Positions 9,415-17,526 of a DNA stretch of 64,000 nucleotides are shown here, piece by piece. The position numbers were made by a program, and so were the translations under genes. Source of the stretch: Solobacterium moorei (GTDB lineage Bacteria > Bacillota_I > Bacilli_A > Erysipelotrichales > Erysipelotrichaceae); contig NZ_AP028934.1 of the NCBI RefSeq assembly GCF_036323475.1, forward strand, positions 1,674,001-1,738,000. Reading direction: 5' to 3'. Under the pieces are notes generated by a model. That model searched no databases. It was given only the letters and a program-made list of their open reading frames with translations, and was not told the DNA's origin. Numbering within the stretch: the first letter of the stretch is position 1; each line of letters opens with the position of its first letter.

Positions 9415-10262
9415 GTTCTCTCACCTCCAGTCAGTAATCTTTCTTTATTCCTCTTTAATTTTTCTTCCTGAATAACTTTCCTGTAATCTTCTCCAAGTAC
9501 CATCACAGGAATACACATCTCAATAATTCTTGAGTAAATTCTTTGGTATTCCACACTCTCCGTACAGTTTTCAATTTGGCTGTATGAAAGATTTGTAGTA
9601 AAGATTGTCGGCTTATGCTTTAAGTACCTGTTATTCACAATGTTATATACCTGCTCTTTGGCATAGCTTGTATCTCTTTCAATTCCTAAATCATCTAAGA
9701 TAAGAACGGAAGTATTTACAAGGGATTCGATATATGCGTTTTTATCAAGGTCAAATCCGCCTTTTTGCAGTTCGTTGATTATCTGTGCAAAGTTTCTAAT
9801 CTTAACGCTTATCTGATACTGTTCAATCAGTGCATTGGCAATAGAGCAGGCAAGATAGGTCTTTCCGCTACCCACCGAACCATAAAACAAAAGTCCGATG
9901 TTTTCTTTTTTCATCAGTTCATAATCTTTTACAAAATTCTTTGCGATAATAAGGCTCTGATTTTCTTTTCCATGATAGTTTTCAAAGGTATATGCCCATT
10001 GAATCATGGATGTGAAGCAGATACTTTTTAATCTCTCGATTTCAAGCTGCTTTTGTCTTTCTTTTTCTTTTGCTTCTCTATCTCTATCGCATTTACAAGC
10101 TGTCTTAAATATCATCTGCTTTCCGAAAAATTCTAATGCTTTTCCATCTTTTCTTTCATGGCACACTTTACAGTAGGCGTGTCCGTCTTTGATGTATTCT
10201 TTTTCAGGATTGAAGCTGTATTCCACATCTTCTATCATCACTTTCTCTAATTCTTTAATCAT
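9411..10262 (-). CDS. DnaC/IstB-like ATP-binding protein
   Basis: This 283-residue AAA+ ATPase probably loads helicase during replication of the excised ICE. It has an N-terminal metal-binding-like cysteine set (C31, C34, C56, C58), then Walker A GSVGSGKT (128-135) and Walker B VLILDDLG (about 192-199). The sensor region TTNLSYSQI and an arginine in YSRIIEMC follow. It overlaps RepA_N upstream by 4 bp, the standard pairing of initiator plus loader in Tn1549-like elements. It is distinct from the chromosomal dnaI at 48793-49704. Confidence 0.85.
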   Translation of the reverse strand: MIKELEKVMIEDVEYSFNPEKEYIKDGHAYCKVCHERKDGKALEFFGKQMIFKTACKCDRDREAKEKERQKQLEIERLKSICFTSMIQWAYTFENYHGKENQSLIIAKNFVKDYELMKKENIGLLFYGSVGSGKTYLACSIANALIEQYQISVKIRNFAQIINELQKGGFDLDKNAYIESLVNTSVLILDDLGIERDTSYAKEQVYNIVNNRYLKHKPTIFTTNLSYSQIENCTESVEYQRIYSRIIEMCIPVMVLGEDYRKVIQEEKLKRNKERLLTGGERT

Positions 10263-11029
10263 AAATGTACTCCCTTGTTATATTCCTCCCATGTAGGGAT
10301 ATTGGTTTTTTTCTTACTTCCCTGATCTTTATAAAACCAAGAAAGGATTGTTGCTTTATGGTCTTTATATGTCTTTCCGGTGCTTTGAAGATAGGTTGAT
10401 AGTCTTTCAATGTAGTTATCAAGCTCTCCTGCCATTTTTATTTGTAATTCGCCTATATCCTCATCCTTTAAAAAGACATTTTGAAATGTTCCAAGTCCGT
10501 TTTCCCCAAAACTATATTCTCTCTTACTATACTTACTCTTATTATTCTCTATATAGTTAGAGTCAACATTTTGAACTTCCTGAAGTTCATTTTTTTTACT
10601 TCTGAGGTTAAAATCTTTTACTTCTGAAGTTAAGTTTTTTGACTTCTGAAAGTCATTTTCTTTTACCGCTATTATGCTCATAAAATCTTTAACATAAATG
10701 ACATTCGGCTTACCAAGTCCAAGCCTTACTCTTTCAATCAGTCCTATTCCTTTTTTGCTGTCTAACTCGTCTAATGTTTTTATGGCAGTAGGCTTTGAGA
10801 TATTTCTTCTTCTCATAATTTCTTCAACTGTGAAATAGATAAATACTCTGCCTTCCTTGTCCACCCAGTTATTCTTAAATGACATTCCTGTGCGTTTCAA
10901 AAGCATGGAGTATAGGATGATTGCTTCCGCAGACAGCCCCTTAAATTCTTCTCCGTCTACTAATATTTCAGGCACTTTCAGAAAGTTAAATCGCTCTGCT
11001 TCTCTGTTATAGAAATAGTCAAAGTCCAT
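10259..11029 (-). CDS. Replication initiator protein A (RepA_N) of the ICE
   Basis: This 256-residue protein starts with the RepA_N winged-helix domain (about 1-120). It shows FLKVPEILV near the N-terminus, then LSAEAIILYSMLLKR and VFIYFTVEEIMRRRNISKPTAIK, typical of the family. The middle (about 125-190) is low-complexity and charged; the C-terminal part (about 195-256) resembles the DnaD-like tail of such initiators. It would support autonomous replication of the circular ICE. It is preceded by GGGAGGAGG-like sequence. Confidence 0.82.
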   Translation of the reverse strand: MDFDYFYNREAERFNFLKVPEILVDGEEFKGLSAEAIILYSMLLKRTGMSFKNNWVDKEGRVFIYFTVEEIMRRRNISKPTAIKTLDELDSKKGIGLIERVRLGLGKPNVIYVKDFMSIIAVKENDFQKSKNLTSEVKDFNLRSKKNELQEVQNVDSNYIENNKSKYSKREYSFGENGLGTFQNVFLKDEDIGELQIKMAGELDNYIERLSTYLQSTGKTYKDHKATILSWFYKDQGSKKKTNIPTWEEYNKGVHL

Positions 11030-11065
11030 CGCTTCACCTCCTCCCTTAAATTTTGCAAAGAAAAA

Positions 11066-11090
11066 GACGATAGTTTTTTCTTCTATCGCC
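11066..11090 (-). terminator. Rho-independent terminator after the CD1845-like gene
   Basis: GGCGATAG pairs with CTATCGTC on the minus strand and is followed by TTTTTCTTT. It lies between the CD1845-like gene and repA, so repA probably has its own promoter or depends on partial readthrough. Confidence 0.7.
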
Positions 11091-11116
11091 TTTGGTAACC
11101 ATTTTTATGAAATTTT

Positions 11117-11398
11117 TTAGATTGATTTTATTGCTTCATTGATACCTTGCAAAAAAGCTATAACAGTTGCACCAACCATCGGTATTCCGTATGGACTTAA
11201 CAGTAATCCTAATATCAATGCTTCTATGCCAATTGAAAAATCTTTTTGAAACAATGATACAACCCCGACAACTACACACATAATCATTAGCAAATACAGT
11301 ATTGTTGTTCCTATGGCAAGTAAAAATGATAGAAATGCTGTGAGGATACTTAATGCCAAGCTAATTGGAAACAAGATTATTTTTATTATCCATCTCAT
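11117..11398 (-). CDS. CD1845-like small membrane protein of the ICE
   Basis: This 93-residue protein has three membrane segments (about 4-24, 28-50 and 60-85). It resembles the CD1845-type proteins found at the end of CTn5-like elements next to the rumA insertion site. Its function is unknown. It is the first ICE gene after rlmD, starting 18 bp from the rlmD stop codon, so it is useful as a marker of the ICE boundary. GGAGGGTATTT provides the ribosome-binding site. Confidence 0.65.
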   Translation of the reverse strand: MRWIIKIILFPISLALSILTAFLSFLLAIGTTILYLLMIMCVVVGVVSLFQKDFSIGIEALILGLLLSPYGIPMVGATVIAFLQGINEAIKSI

Positions 11399-11416
11399 AA
11401 ATACCCTCCATTTCTT

Positions 11417-12823
11417 TTAAATCATTTTAAAATGCCTTAAAGCATCCATGATGGCTTCCTCTTTTTCCGGTGTGCATTGTGGAATAACCTGTTTCTCTTT
11501 TTTCGATTTGTTATAATGCTCCCTCAGTTTAATTCCGCATTTCTTTTTTATCTGAGCAATATATAGTGTAGGTACTTTTAATCCAAATTTATTCCAAACA
11601 TATTCTTTGATTTGAGCATATGTTGCCTTGCTCTCTGCACTTGTCAAATCCAGCTCATCCAGCTTAATTTCAACATCTATATGCTTATCGACATCGAGTT
11701 TGGACAAAAGTGCTACCGTCTCGACGTGTGGTGTAAAACAGAATAGATCAACTGGTACAATCTTTTTAATCTTATATCCAGCTTTCTTCAACGGTTCAAT
11801 ATCTGTTATCTGTGTATATGGATTACAAGAGATATACACAACTCTATCTGGAGAAAGCTGTGCTAGTTTATGCATGAATGGTAGTGTCATTCCAGATCTT
11901 GGTGGATCTAGAATTACTACATCTGGTTTTATATTCATGCGTTGAATAAACTCTGCCGCATCTGCTGAATAGAATTCTGTATTTAATAATTTGTTGTGCT
12001 TTGCATTGTTTTTAGCATCTCGTATAGCTTGTGGATTGATTTCAACTCCAATAACATGCTTTGCAGATTGAGCCGCTAGTAAAGAGATTGTTCCAATACC
12101 ACAACATGCATCCAATACAACATCAGTATCTTTAATCTTCGCAAGTGATAGTGCTCTACGATAGAGCACTTCCGTTTGTTCTGGATTAACTTGATAGAAT
12201 GACTTTGATGAAACGCGGAACTCTAAGCCACCAATACGGTCAGTGATATAACCTGGACCATATAATACTCTTTCATCTTTTCCAAGTATCATCGATGTAT
12301 GAGCACGATTAAAATTCAGAATAATCGTTTTAATCTGTGGAAATTTCTTTACCAGTGCGTTTACGAAATTCTTTGAACTTGGTAGTCCCTTTGAACCAAT
12401 TACGATATCAAGTAAAACATCATTTGTTGCTTTCGAGATACGAATATACGCATGACGTAACATACCCCTACCACTATCTTCATCGTAAATTTCAATACGC
12501 ATGGATTCTGCTAACTTACAGATTGTCGTAAGAATCTCATTTGCGAGCGTATGTTGAATCAAACACATCTCACTTGGCACTTTACGATGACTATTTTCTT
12601 CATACATGCCTGCATAGATCCTGTTAGTCTTTTTATCTCTTGCAAAGCTTGCATAGATTTTATGACGATAGTGATACGGATCTTTCATGCCAAGCACCGG
12701 TTCAACTGCTTTGGTACGGAAAATCTTACGCATCTCTTCACGTTTCATTTTTAATTGTTCTTCATATGGGACATCGATGTATGCACATCCACCACACTTT
12801 TTACTCACTGGGCAATACTTCAT
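11417..12823 (-). CDS. rlmD: 23S rRNA (uracil-C5)-methyltransferase, RlmD/RumA type
   Basis: This 468-residue SAM-dependent enzyme methylates a uridine C5 in 23S rRNA. It starts directly with the iron-sulfur motif (C4, C10, C13, and C87), with no N-terminal TRAM domain. The SAM motif VLDACCGIGTISL lies at about 236-248, and the catalytic cysteine is in VYISCNPYT. The catalytic core ends near HVETVALL; about 85 further residues form a basic tail ending HFKMI. The ICE abuts the 3' end. The start at 12823 is the only in-frame choice after a TAA stop 21 bp upstream. It has no clear Shine-Dalgarno sequence. Confidence 0.88.
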   Translation of the reverse strand: MKYCPVSKKCGGCAYIDVPYEEQLKMKREEMRKIFRTKAVEPVLGMKDPYHYRHKIYASFARDKKTNRIYAGMYEENSHRKVPSEMCLIQHTLANEILTTICKLAESMRIEIYDEDSGRGMLRHAYIRISKATNDVLLDIVIGSKGLPSSKNFVNALVKKFPQIKTIILNFNRAHTSMILGKDERVLYGPGYITDRIGGLEFRVSSKSFYQVNPEQTEVLYRRALSLAKIKDTDVVLDACCGIGTISLLAAQSAKHVIGVEINPQAIRDAKNNAKHNKLLNTEFYSADAAEFIQRMNIKPDVVILDPPRSGMTLPFMHKLAQLSPDRVVYISCNPYTQITDIEPLKKAGYKIKKIVPVDLFCFTPHVETVALLSKLDVDKHIDVEIKLDELDLTSAESKATYAQIKEYVWNKFGLKVPTLYIAQIKKKCGIKLREHYNKSKKEKQVIPQCTPEKEEAIMDALRHFKMI

Positions 12824-12922
12824 ATGATTGGTATATACAAATTAAGCTCATCCAGCTAAGCAAAATCTGTATACATCTCCTTTCTTGCCCAGATTAGTAT
12901 CGGTCTGGGAAACCGTGTAGAA

Positions 12923-12975
12923 TTGAGATCGTGAATGCGTACTAGAATCTTATATGTTTGTAGCTTTGACTACGT
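12923..12975 (+). repeat. IS110 left-end inverted repeats
   Basis: This end contains TTGAGATCGTGAAT (12923-12936) and TTTGTAGCTTTGACTACGT (12957-12975). Both are inverted relative to copies at the right end, with 20 bp between the ATCGTGAAT core and the inner repeat. Confidence 0.7.
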
Positions 12976-13134
12976 GAGGTATTATCTGACCGCTTCGTTG
13001 TATAGAAATTGTTATTAGTTAGATGAGCCCTTCTTTTATTGAAGTGAGTTCCCATTTCGCACCATATTCTTTGATACTTCTGAAACGGTGGTACTGGTAT
13101 TCATCACAGCTTAATTTTGAAAGGAGTCATTTAC
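12976..13134 (+). ncRNA. Candidate IS110 bridge RNA region
   Basis: About 160 bp without an open frame separates the left-end repeats from the transposase start. IS110-group elements are known to transcribe a structured bridge RNA from this upstream non-coding region, with loops that pair to target and donor DNA. The length and position fit. The transposase ribosome-binding site (AAAGGAG, 13120-13126) is at the 3' edge. I could not resolve the two loops by eye, so boundaries are provisional. Confidence 0.45.
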
Positions 13135-14310
13135 ATGATCAACATTGGTATCGATATCGGTAAGTTCAAGCACTGTGCTCCAGTACTCGATGATTCTACC
13201 GGTGAAGTTCTCATCAAACCCTTCTTCCTCACAAACGATCGGAAGGGATTTGATCTACTCTATTCTAAAACGAAACAATTTATTCGCAGGAAACATTCCG
13301 TCGGTATGGAAGATACCGGTCATTATATGATCAATCTCACAAATTACCTACTCGACAAGAAATTCACTGTCAAATACATCAATCCAAGGGCTACCTGCCT
13401 ACGTCGCAAAGAACTTGGTATATCTGCCAAGAATGACAGAAAAGATGCGCTTTTAATAGCAGAAATGTTAAGTGAGAAGAAATTCTGGCGTTCCATTTCT
13501 CCACGTTCTATTGAAAATGGTAAATTTCGTGATATCACTCGTCTTTATTACCAACTCCAAGAGCAGCAGAATCAAGATATGAATCGACTACAGAGAGCGC
13601 TAGATATCGTATTTCCAGAAGTGAATTCACTTTCATGGACACGCTACTCAAAAGCGTATATGAAATTCTTGTCAGCTTACCCTAGTGCTTCATCAATCGC
13701 CTTTGAAGATATCCGTAATCTTCGCAAGGCACTCAAAACAGAGGGAAGAGGCAGACAATGCAAAGTGACTGCAGAAGAAATCAGATACCTTGCCAAGCAT
13801 TCTGTTGGCGAAGATAGCAGCTCCATTGATTTGGAAGTAACATCTATCATCGCTATCATCAATGCCAGAGAAGAACAGATTCGTATTTTGGAAAAGAAAA
13901 TAGAAGAATTCAGTCACAAGCTAAACTCTCCTATCATTTCCATCCCTGGCATTTCTCATATCTCAGGAATGACAATTCTTGCGGAAATCGGAGATATCAA
14001 TCACTTTCATAACACGGAAAATTTGATATCCTTTGCAGGAATGGATCCGCTTGTCTACCAGTCCGGCAAATATGACGCTACACATATGCCTATATCCAAG
14101 CACGGCTCAAGATATATGCGCAAGGCTCTGTATCAAGCCGTATTCACTGTCTGTAAATATTCTCCGACCTTCCATGCCTATTATACTAAAAAACGTAATC
14201 AAGGGAAGTCTCACAGATGTGCCCAAGGTCATTGTGCACGAAAGCTTCTCCGTGTGATATACAAACTTCTTAGTTCGAACTCTCCCTATGATCAAAATCA
14301 TATTCACTGA
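13135..14310 (+). CDS. IS110-family transposase
   Basis: This 391-residue recombinase has an N-terminal DEDD domain starting INIGIDIGKFKH (first acidic residue Asp7). It has the central ARKDALLIAEML-like block KNDRKDALLIAEML (about 100-113). The C-terminal Transposase_20 domain contains SIPGISHISGMTILAEIGDI and LISFAGMDPLVYQSG, where the catalytic serine is expected. The ATG at 13135 is preceded by AAAGGAG with 8-bp spacing and is preferred over an upstream in-frame TTG at 13117. The length is normal for intact IS110 enzymes, so the element may be active. Confidence 0.93.
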   Translation: MINIGIDIGKFKHCAPVLDDSTGEVLIKPFFLTNDRKGFDLLYSKTKQFIRRKHSVGMEDTGHYMINLTNYLLDKKFTVKYINPRATCLRRKELGISAKNDRKDALLIAEMLSEKKFWRSISPRSIENGKFRDITRLYYQLQEQQNQDMNRLQRALDIVFPEVNSLSWTRYSKAYMKFLSAYPSASSIAFEDIRNLRKALKTEGRGRQCKVTAEEIRYLAKHSVGEDSSSIDLEVTSIIAIINAREEQIRILEKKIEEFSHKLNSPIISIPGISHISGMTILAEIGDINHFHNTENLISFAGMDPLVYQSGKYDATHMPISKHGSRYMRKALYQAVFTVCKYSPTFHAYYTKKRNQGKSHRCAQGHCARKLLRVIYKLLSSNSPYDQNHIH

Positions 14311-14338
14311 TTGATTCATCAACCTACAATAATGATCT

Positions 14339-14394
14339 ACATAGTCAAAGCTACAAATGTAGTTGTTTTAACTGTACTCTATTCACGATTTCAA
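14339..14394 (-). repeat. IS110 right-end inverted repeats
   Basis: Read on the minus strand this end gives TTGAAATCGTGAAT (14394-14381) and TTTGTAGCTTTGACTATGT (14357-14339). These are near-identical to the left-end blocks and separated by 23 bp rather than 20. Confidence 0.7.
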
Positions 14395-14403
14395 AGATCA
14401 TTT

Positions 14404-14435
14404 TTGAGACTCTTCTGGATTTTTGTGAGTCTCAA
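14404..14435 (+). terminator. Terminator-like hairpin between the IS110 element and the HAD-like gene
   Basis: The perfect 9-bp arms TTGAGACTC (14404-14412) and GAGTCTCAA (14427-14435) are followed by TATTTTT on the plus strand. The minus-strand side, past the HAD-like gene, has only a short A/T stretch, so it works best for plus-strand transcripts leaving the IS. Confidence 0.6.
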
Positions 14436-14448
14436 TATTTTTCAAATT

Positions 14449-15096
14449 TTACTTGATTTTCTTATAGTTAAATACCTCTTTTAATGTATATACAACGTTA
14501 TCTGTTACCTTGCGTAAAACTTCATATGATTGATGACCATTTGCAATCAGTACACAATCATGAATACCAAGTGCTTCCGCAACTTCTTTATCATGAACAG
14601 TATCACCGATGTATTTACATTCAGATGGTTCCGCATGACTCTTTTCCATCCAAATCTTTGCCATCTCGACTTTTGAAGCCGCAAGCATATTATCAATCCC
14701 TAGAATTTCATCAAAGTATTGATCAATTCCTAGTAATTTACACTGCTCTACAAGTTTATCATGACGAGATGCGGACAGAATAACATTGCAATATCCAAGC
14801 TGGATTGCCTTTTCTACCATAGTAATAAAATCATCCATCAAAGAACACTCATCGAAACGACGGTCGTATTCTTGATTAAATTCAAGAGATACTTCCTCAT
14901 AGCTTTCTGTATCAAAGGTATAACCAATATGGTAATAGTAGTTAATTACCGGAAACGAGAATGTGTTGAGATAGTCTTGTTTTGTGACAGGATACTTCTC
15001 CATTTCCCTCTTTTTTAACATTTCATTTTCAATCGATAAGCACAATTGTAAATCATCTAAAATTGTGCCATTAAAGTACCAAATTAAAGTTTTCAT
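14449..15096 (-). CDS. HAD-superfamily protein lacking the catalytic nucleophile
   Basis: This 215-residue protein has the fold features of phosphoglycolate-phosphatase-like HAD enzymes: a cap region (about 15-85), motif II in VILSASRHD (about 104-112) and motif IV GDTVHDKEVA (about 165-174). Motif I should read DxDGT but reads Tyr7-Phe8-Asn9-Gly10-Thr11. The nucleophilic Asp is replaced by Tyr (codon TAC, one base from GAC) and the second Asp by Asn. The protein is otherwise full length, so it may be a recently inactivated or non-catalytic member. There is no Shine-Dalgarno sequence; a TATAAT box sits 6 bp before ATG. Confidence 0.8.
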   Translation of the reverse strand: MKTLIWYFNGTILDDLQLCLSIENEMLKKREMEKYPVTKQDYLNTFSFPVINYYYHIGYTFDTESYEEVSLEFNQEYDRRFDECSLMDDFITMVEKAIQLGYCNVILSASRHDKLVEQCKLLGIDQYFDEILGIDNMLAASKVEMAKIWMEKSHAEPSECKYIGDTVHDKEVAEALGIHDCVLIANGHQSYEVLRKVTDNVVYTLKEVFNYKKIK

Positions 15097-15129
15097 GGAT
15101 TGATTATATCATCTCTTTTCGATGTCTAA
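15097..15129 (-). promoter_or_regulatory. Putative leaderless promoter of the HAD-like gene
   Basis: TATAAT (15108-15103) ends 6 bp before the ATG at 15096. Transcription would start at or within a base or two of the start codon. The -35 region is weak (TTAGAC at 15 bp spacing). There is no ribosome-binding site. Confidence 0.5.
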
Positions 15130-15155
15130 GAAAAAAGATGTCGCCATCAACAGGA

Positions 15156-15968
15156 TTATGTATCCGCGTTAATATCGACATCGATTTCTTGAATCTTATT
15201 TTCCTTAAATTTCCAACTGCATACTTTTGTAGGCTTATTTATCATATATGATGTAGTTGAAACATGGTTATCAATTAAATCATATATTTTATACCCAGCC
15301 ATATCATAGAATGTAACACTGTCATTTTCAGTATTATTTTTTCCCTGAAAGGATGTACTTGGACCTACGCTATAGTATGTATCATTGATTGTATAGTCTT
15401 CACTCCAATGTACATGACCTTGCATGACTAATACTGTATTCGTATTTTGAATATGCTGAATAAACTTTCCAGCTTGTGGTAAACATGGTATCCCTGGATA
15501 TTTTCTGACTGGATGATGCATCAAAATGATTTTCTTTTCAGGTGTATTTAGTTTTTTATCAAGCCAAGAGAAATCCTCCTCTGTGAATTTCCCATTTGCA
15601 TTTCCATACTCAGAATTATTTAATGCAAGAATCGTATAGTCCTGTATTTGATGCATAGTATGACTTTTAGTTCCAAATACTTGCTGATAATTATCATTAT
15701 CATGATTTCCAGGAATCGCTATGCTTAGGATTTCCGGAAAGTATTGCTTAACAATACTTTCCACTGTACGATAATCATCAGCACTTCCATTATCACAGAT
15801 ATCACCCGTCAAACAAACACAATCATATTCTCCGTGTTGTAGCGCATCTTGCAAGCACATCTCCAAGTGCTTTAATGGACTCTCTAGTTTAGCAAGTAGT
15901 CTTTCATATGCATCATCGGCTGTGTAATGTGTACGATAATGTATATCACTTAATTGCAAGATTCTCAT
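15156..15968 (-). CDS. Calcineurin-like metallophosphoesterase
   Basis: This 270-residue cytoplasmic phosphoesterase has all metal-ligand motifs in order: SDIH (7-10), TGDICDN (about 54-60), PGNHDND (about 84-90), LMHHP (about 147-151) and MQGHVH (about 183-188). It resembles class III cyclic-nucleotide phosphodiesterase-like enzymes. Its start codon overlaps the stop of the upstream phnE gene (TAATG), so it is the last gene of the phosphonate-transport operon. It probably releases phosphate from an imported phosphoester or a phosphonate-derived ester; the actual substrate is inference. It is followed by 60 bp before the HAD-like gene. Confidence 0.82.
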   Translation of the reverse strand: MRILQLSDIHYRTHYTADDAYERLLAKLESPLKHLEMCLQDALQHGEYDCVCLTGDICDNGSADDYRTVESIVKQYFPEILSIAIPGNHDNDNYQQVFGTKSHTMHQIQDYTILALNNSEYGNANGKFTEEDFSWLDKKLNTPEKKIILMHHPVRKYPGIPCLPQAGKFIQHIQNTNTVLVMQGHVHWSEDYTINDTYYSVGPSTSFQGKNNTENDSVTFYDMAGYKIYDLIDNHVSTTSYMINKPTKVCSWKFKENKIQEIDVDINADT

Positions 15969-16750
15969 TACTTCAGCTTCTTTCTAAGCCATCCATTTGC
16001 GATATCTAATACAAATACAGTCACAACAACTACCAGTAAGATAATGCTTACTTTATCCCAGTTTCTTGCTTGGATTGCAAAGATTAATGGTGCACCAATT
16101 CCACCTGCACCAACAAGACCAAGTGTTGCGGCAGACCTTACACCAATTTCAAAGTGATTTAAAATCAGGGATGTATATGTTGGCATTACTTGTGGAAGAC
16201 GCGCATAGAAGAAAGTTTGTACTGGGTTGGCACCTACTGAATGCATCGCTTCAATCGCATCCTCATTCATTTTTTCCATCTCCTCGGTAAAAAGTTTCCC
16301 TAGCATACCGATTTGATGAACACCAATCGCTAATACTCCCGCAAATGGACCAGGACCTACCATCTTTACAAAGATGATTGCATATATTAATTCTGGGAAA
16401 CTACGCAATACATCCAAGATGATTTTAGTGATCTTTGGTACTAGCGTATTTCTTGACCATAGGTTATGGCTAGCTAGTAACATCAATGGAAATGCCAAGA
16501 TAGTACCGATTGCTGTTCCTACGAAAGCTATCGCAATTGTAAGAATCATGAGTGAGAATACATCTTCTCCACTGCCATCGAAGAAATATGACCAATCAGG
16601 TTTTAACAATCCTCTGACTGTATCTATTACCATGGAGGGTGAAAAATTATTCAGTGCTGAATAATCTAAGCCATAACCTGATAGGATAATCAATAATATA
16701 AGGCATAGTAGTATCCATATCGTTGAATACTTTCGAAGAGTTCCTATCAT
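15968..16750 (-). CDS. phnE: Phosphonate-type ABC transporter permease, PhnE
   Basis: This 260-residue membrane protein has six membrane segments and the EAA-like permease loop (SVGANPVQTFFYARLPQVMP, about 176-195). The AATLGLVGAGGIGAPLIF motif typical of PhnE/PtxC follows. The ATG at 16750 has AAGGAGG 8 bp upstream and overlaps the TGA of the previous phnE by 4 bp. It pairs with the other PhnE to form a heteromeric channel driven by PhnC. Confidence 0.88.
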   Translation of the reverse strand: MIGTLRKYSTIWILLCLILLIILSGYGLDYSALNNFSPSMVIDTVRGLLKPDWSYFFDGSGEDVFSLMILTIAIAFVGTAIGTILAFPLMLLASHNLWSRNTLVPKITKIILDVLRSFPELIYAIIFVKMVGPGPFAGVLAIGVHQIGMLGKLFTEEMEKMNEDAIEAMHSVGANPVQTFFYARLPQVMPTYTSLILNHFEIGVRSAATLGLVGAGGIGAPLIFAIQARNWDKVSIILLVVVVTVFVLDIANGWLRKKLK

Positions 16751-17526
16751 ACACACTTCCTCCTTGCGTATTCACTGATTGTATCTACTAGAATAACCAA
16801 TATCAAAATCATTAGGATAATGATTGATACACGATCATACTTAAATAGCGCTAGCGAAGTATTTAAGATAATACCAATTCCACCTGCTCCAACATAGCCT
16901 AGTACAGTTGAAGAACGTATATTAATTTCTAATGCATAGAAAGTATAGCTGATTACAGCTGGTAATATTTGTGGCCAAACCGCCCATACTGCAATCTTAA
17001 ACTTATTAGCTCCCACAGACTCAGCGGATTCAACAGGTAGTGTATCAATCGTTTCAATAGATTCATACAGTAGCTGCGATACTAAGCCAAAGGTAAAGAT
17101 GGTCAAGGTAATCACACCTGTAACTTCCCCAATACCAACAATCGATACTAAGATAGCTGCTAGAAGTGTATTAGGAATTGTACGAATGATATTCATCACA
17201 AAGCGAATACAACCTGTTAGTACGGCATTCTTCGTAATCAGTGTTGTCGCAAGAAAAGAGAACGGAATGGCTAAAAGTACACCTAGTAAAGTACTTAATA
17301 TTGACATTTGAATCATCTTAATAATCGGTGTTATAAGTGATGGAAGATACGACCAATCTGGATGAAGTAGTTTCTGTAGAAACAATTGCATCTGTTTTGT
17401 ATTTGAAAGTACTTCCGAAAGATTCGCATTTGTAATACGTATGCAGGCATATAAGCATATTACCAATACTGCAAATGTCCCTAAATGTTTATACCATTGA
17501 TAATGAACTGTATCCTTAATCTTCAT
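16747..17526 (-). CDS. phnE: Phosphonate-type ABC transporter permease, PhnE
   Basis: This 259-residue membrane protein with six segments is paralogous to the permease encoded downstream. It carries SVGANKFKIAVWAVWPQILP in the coupling loop and STVLGYVGAGGIGIIL in the final third. ATG at 17526 with GAGG 9 bp upstream is preferred to an in-frame TTG at 17544; the gene then overlaps phnC by 11 bp. Two phnE genes in tandem are common in Bacillota phn/ptx operons. Confidence 0.88.
   Translation of the reverse strand: MKIKDTVHYQWYKHLGTFAVLVICLYACIRITNANLSEVLSNTKQMQLFLQKLLHPDWSYLPSLITPIIKMIQMSILSTLLGVLLAIPFSFLATTLITKNAVLTGCIRFVMNIIRTIPNTLLAAILVSIVGIGEVTGVITLTIFTFGLVSQLLYESIETIDTLPVESAESVGANKFKIAVWAVWPQILPAVISYTFYALEINIRSSTVLGYVGAGGIGIILNTSLALFKYDRVSIIILMILILVILVDTISEYARRKCV

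Larger units (their letters stand above)
12923..14394 (+). mobile_element. IS110-family insertion sequence
   Basis: A single plus-strand transposase (13135-14310) lies between two related ends. The left end TTGAGATCGTGAAT (12923-12936) matches the right end (reverse strand of 14381-14394) at 13 of 14 positions. A second inverted copy of TTTGTAGCTTTGACTA lies at 12957-12975 and 14339-14357. The element separates rlmD from the HAD-like gene. Exact ends are estimated from these repeats, because IS110 elements leave no diagnostic target duplication. Confidence 0.75.
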
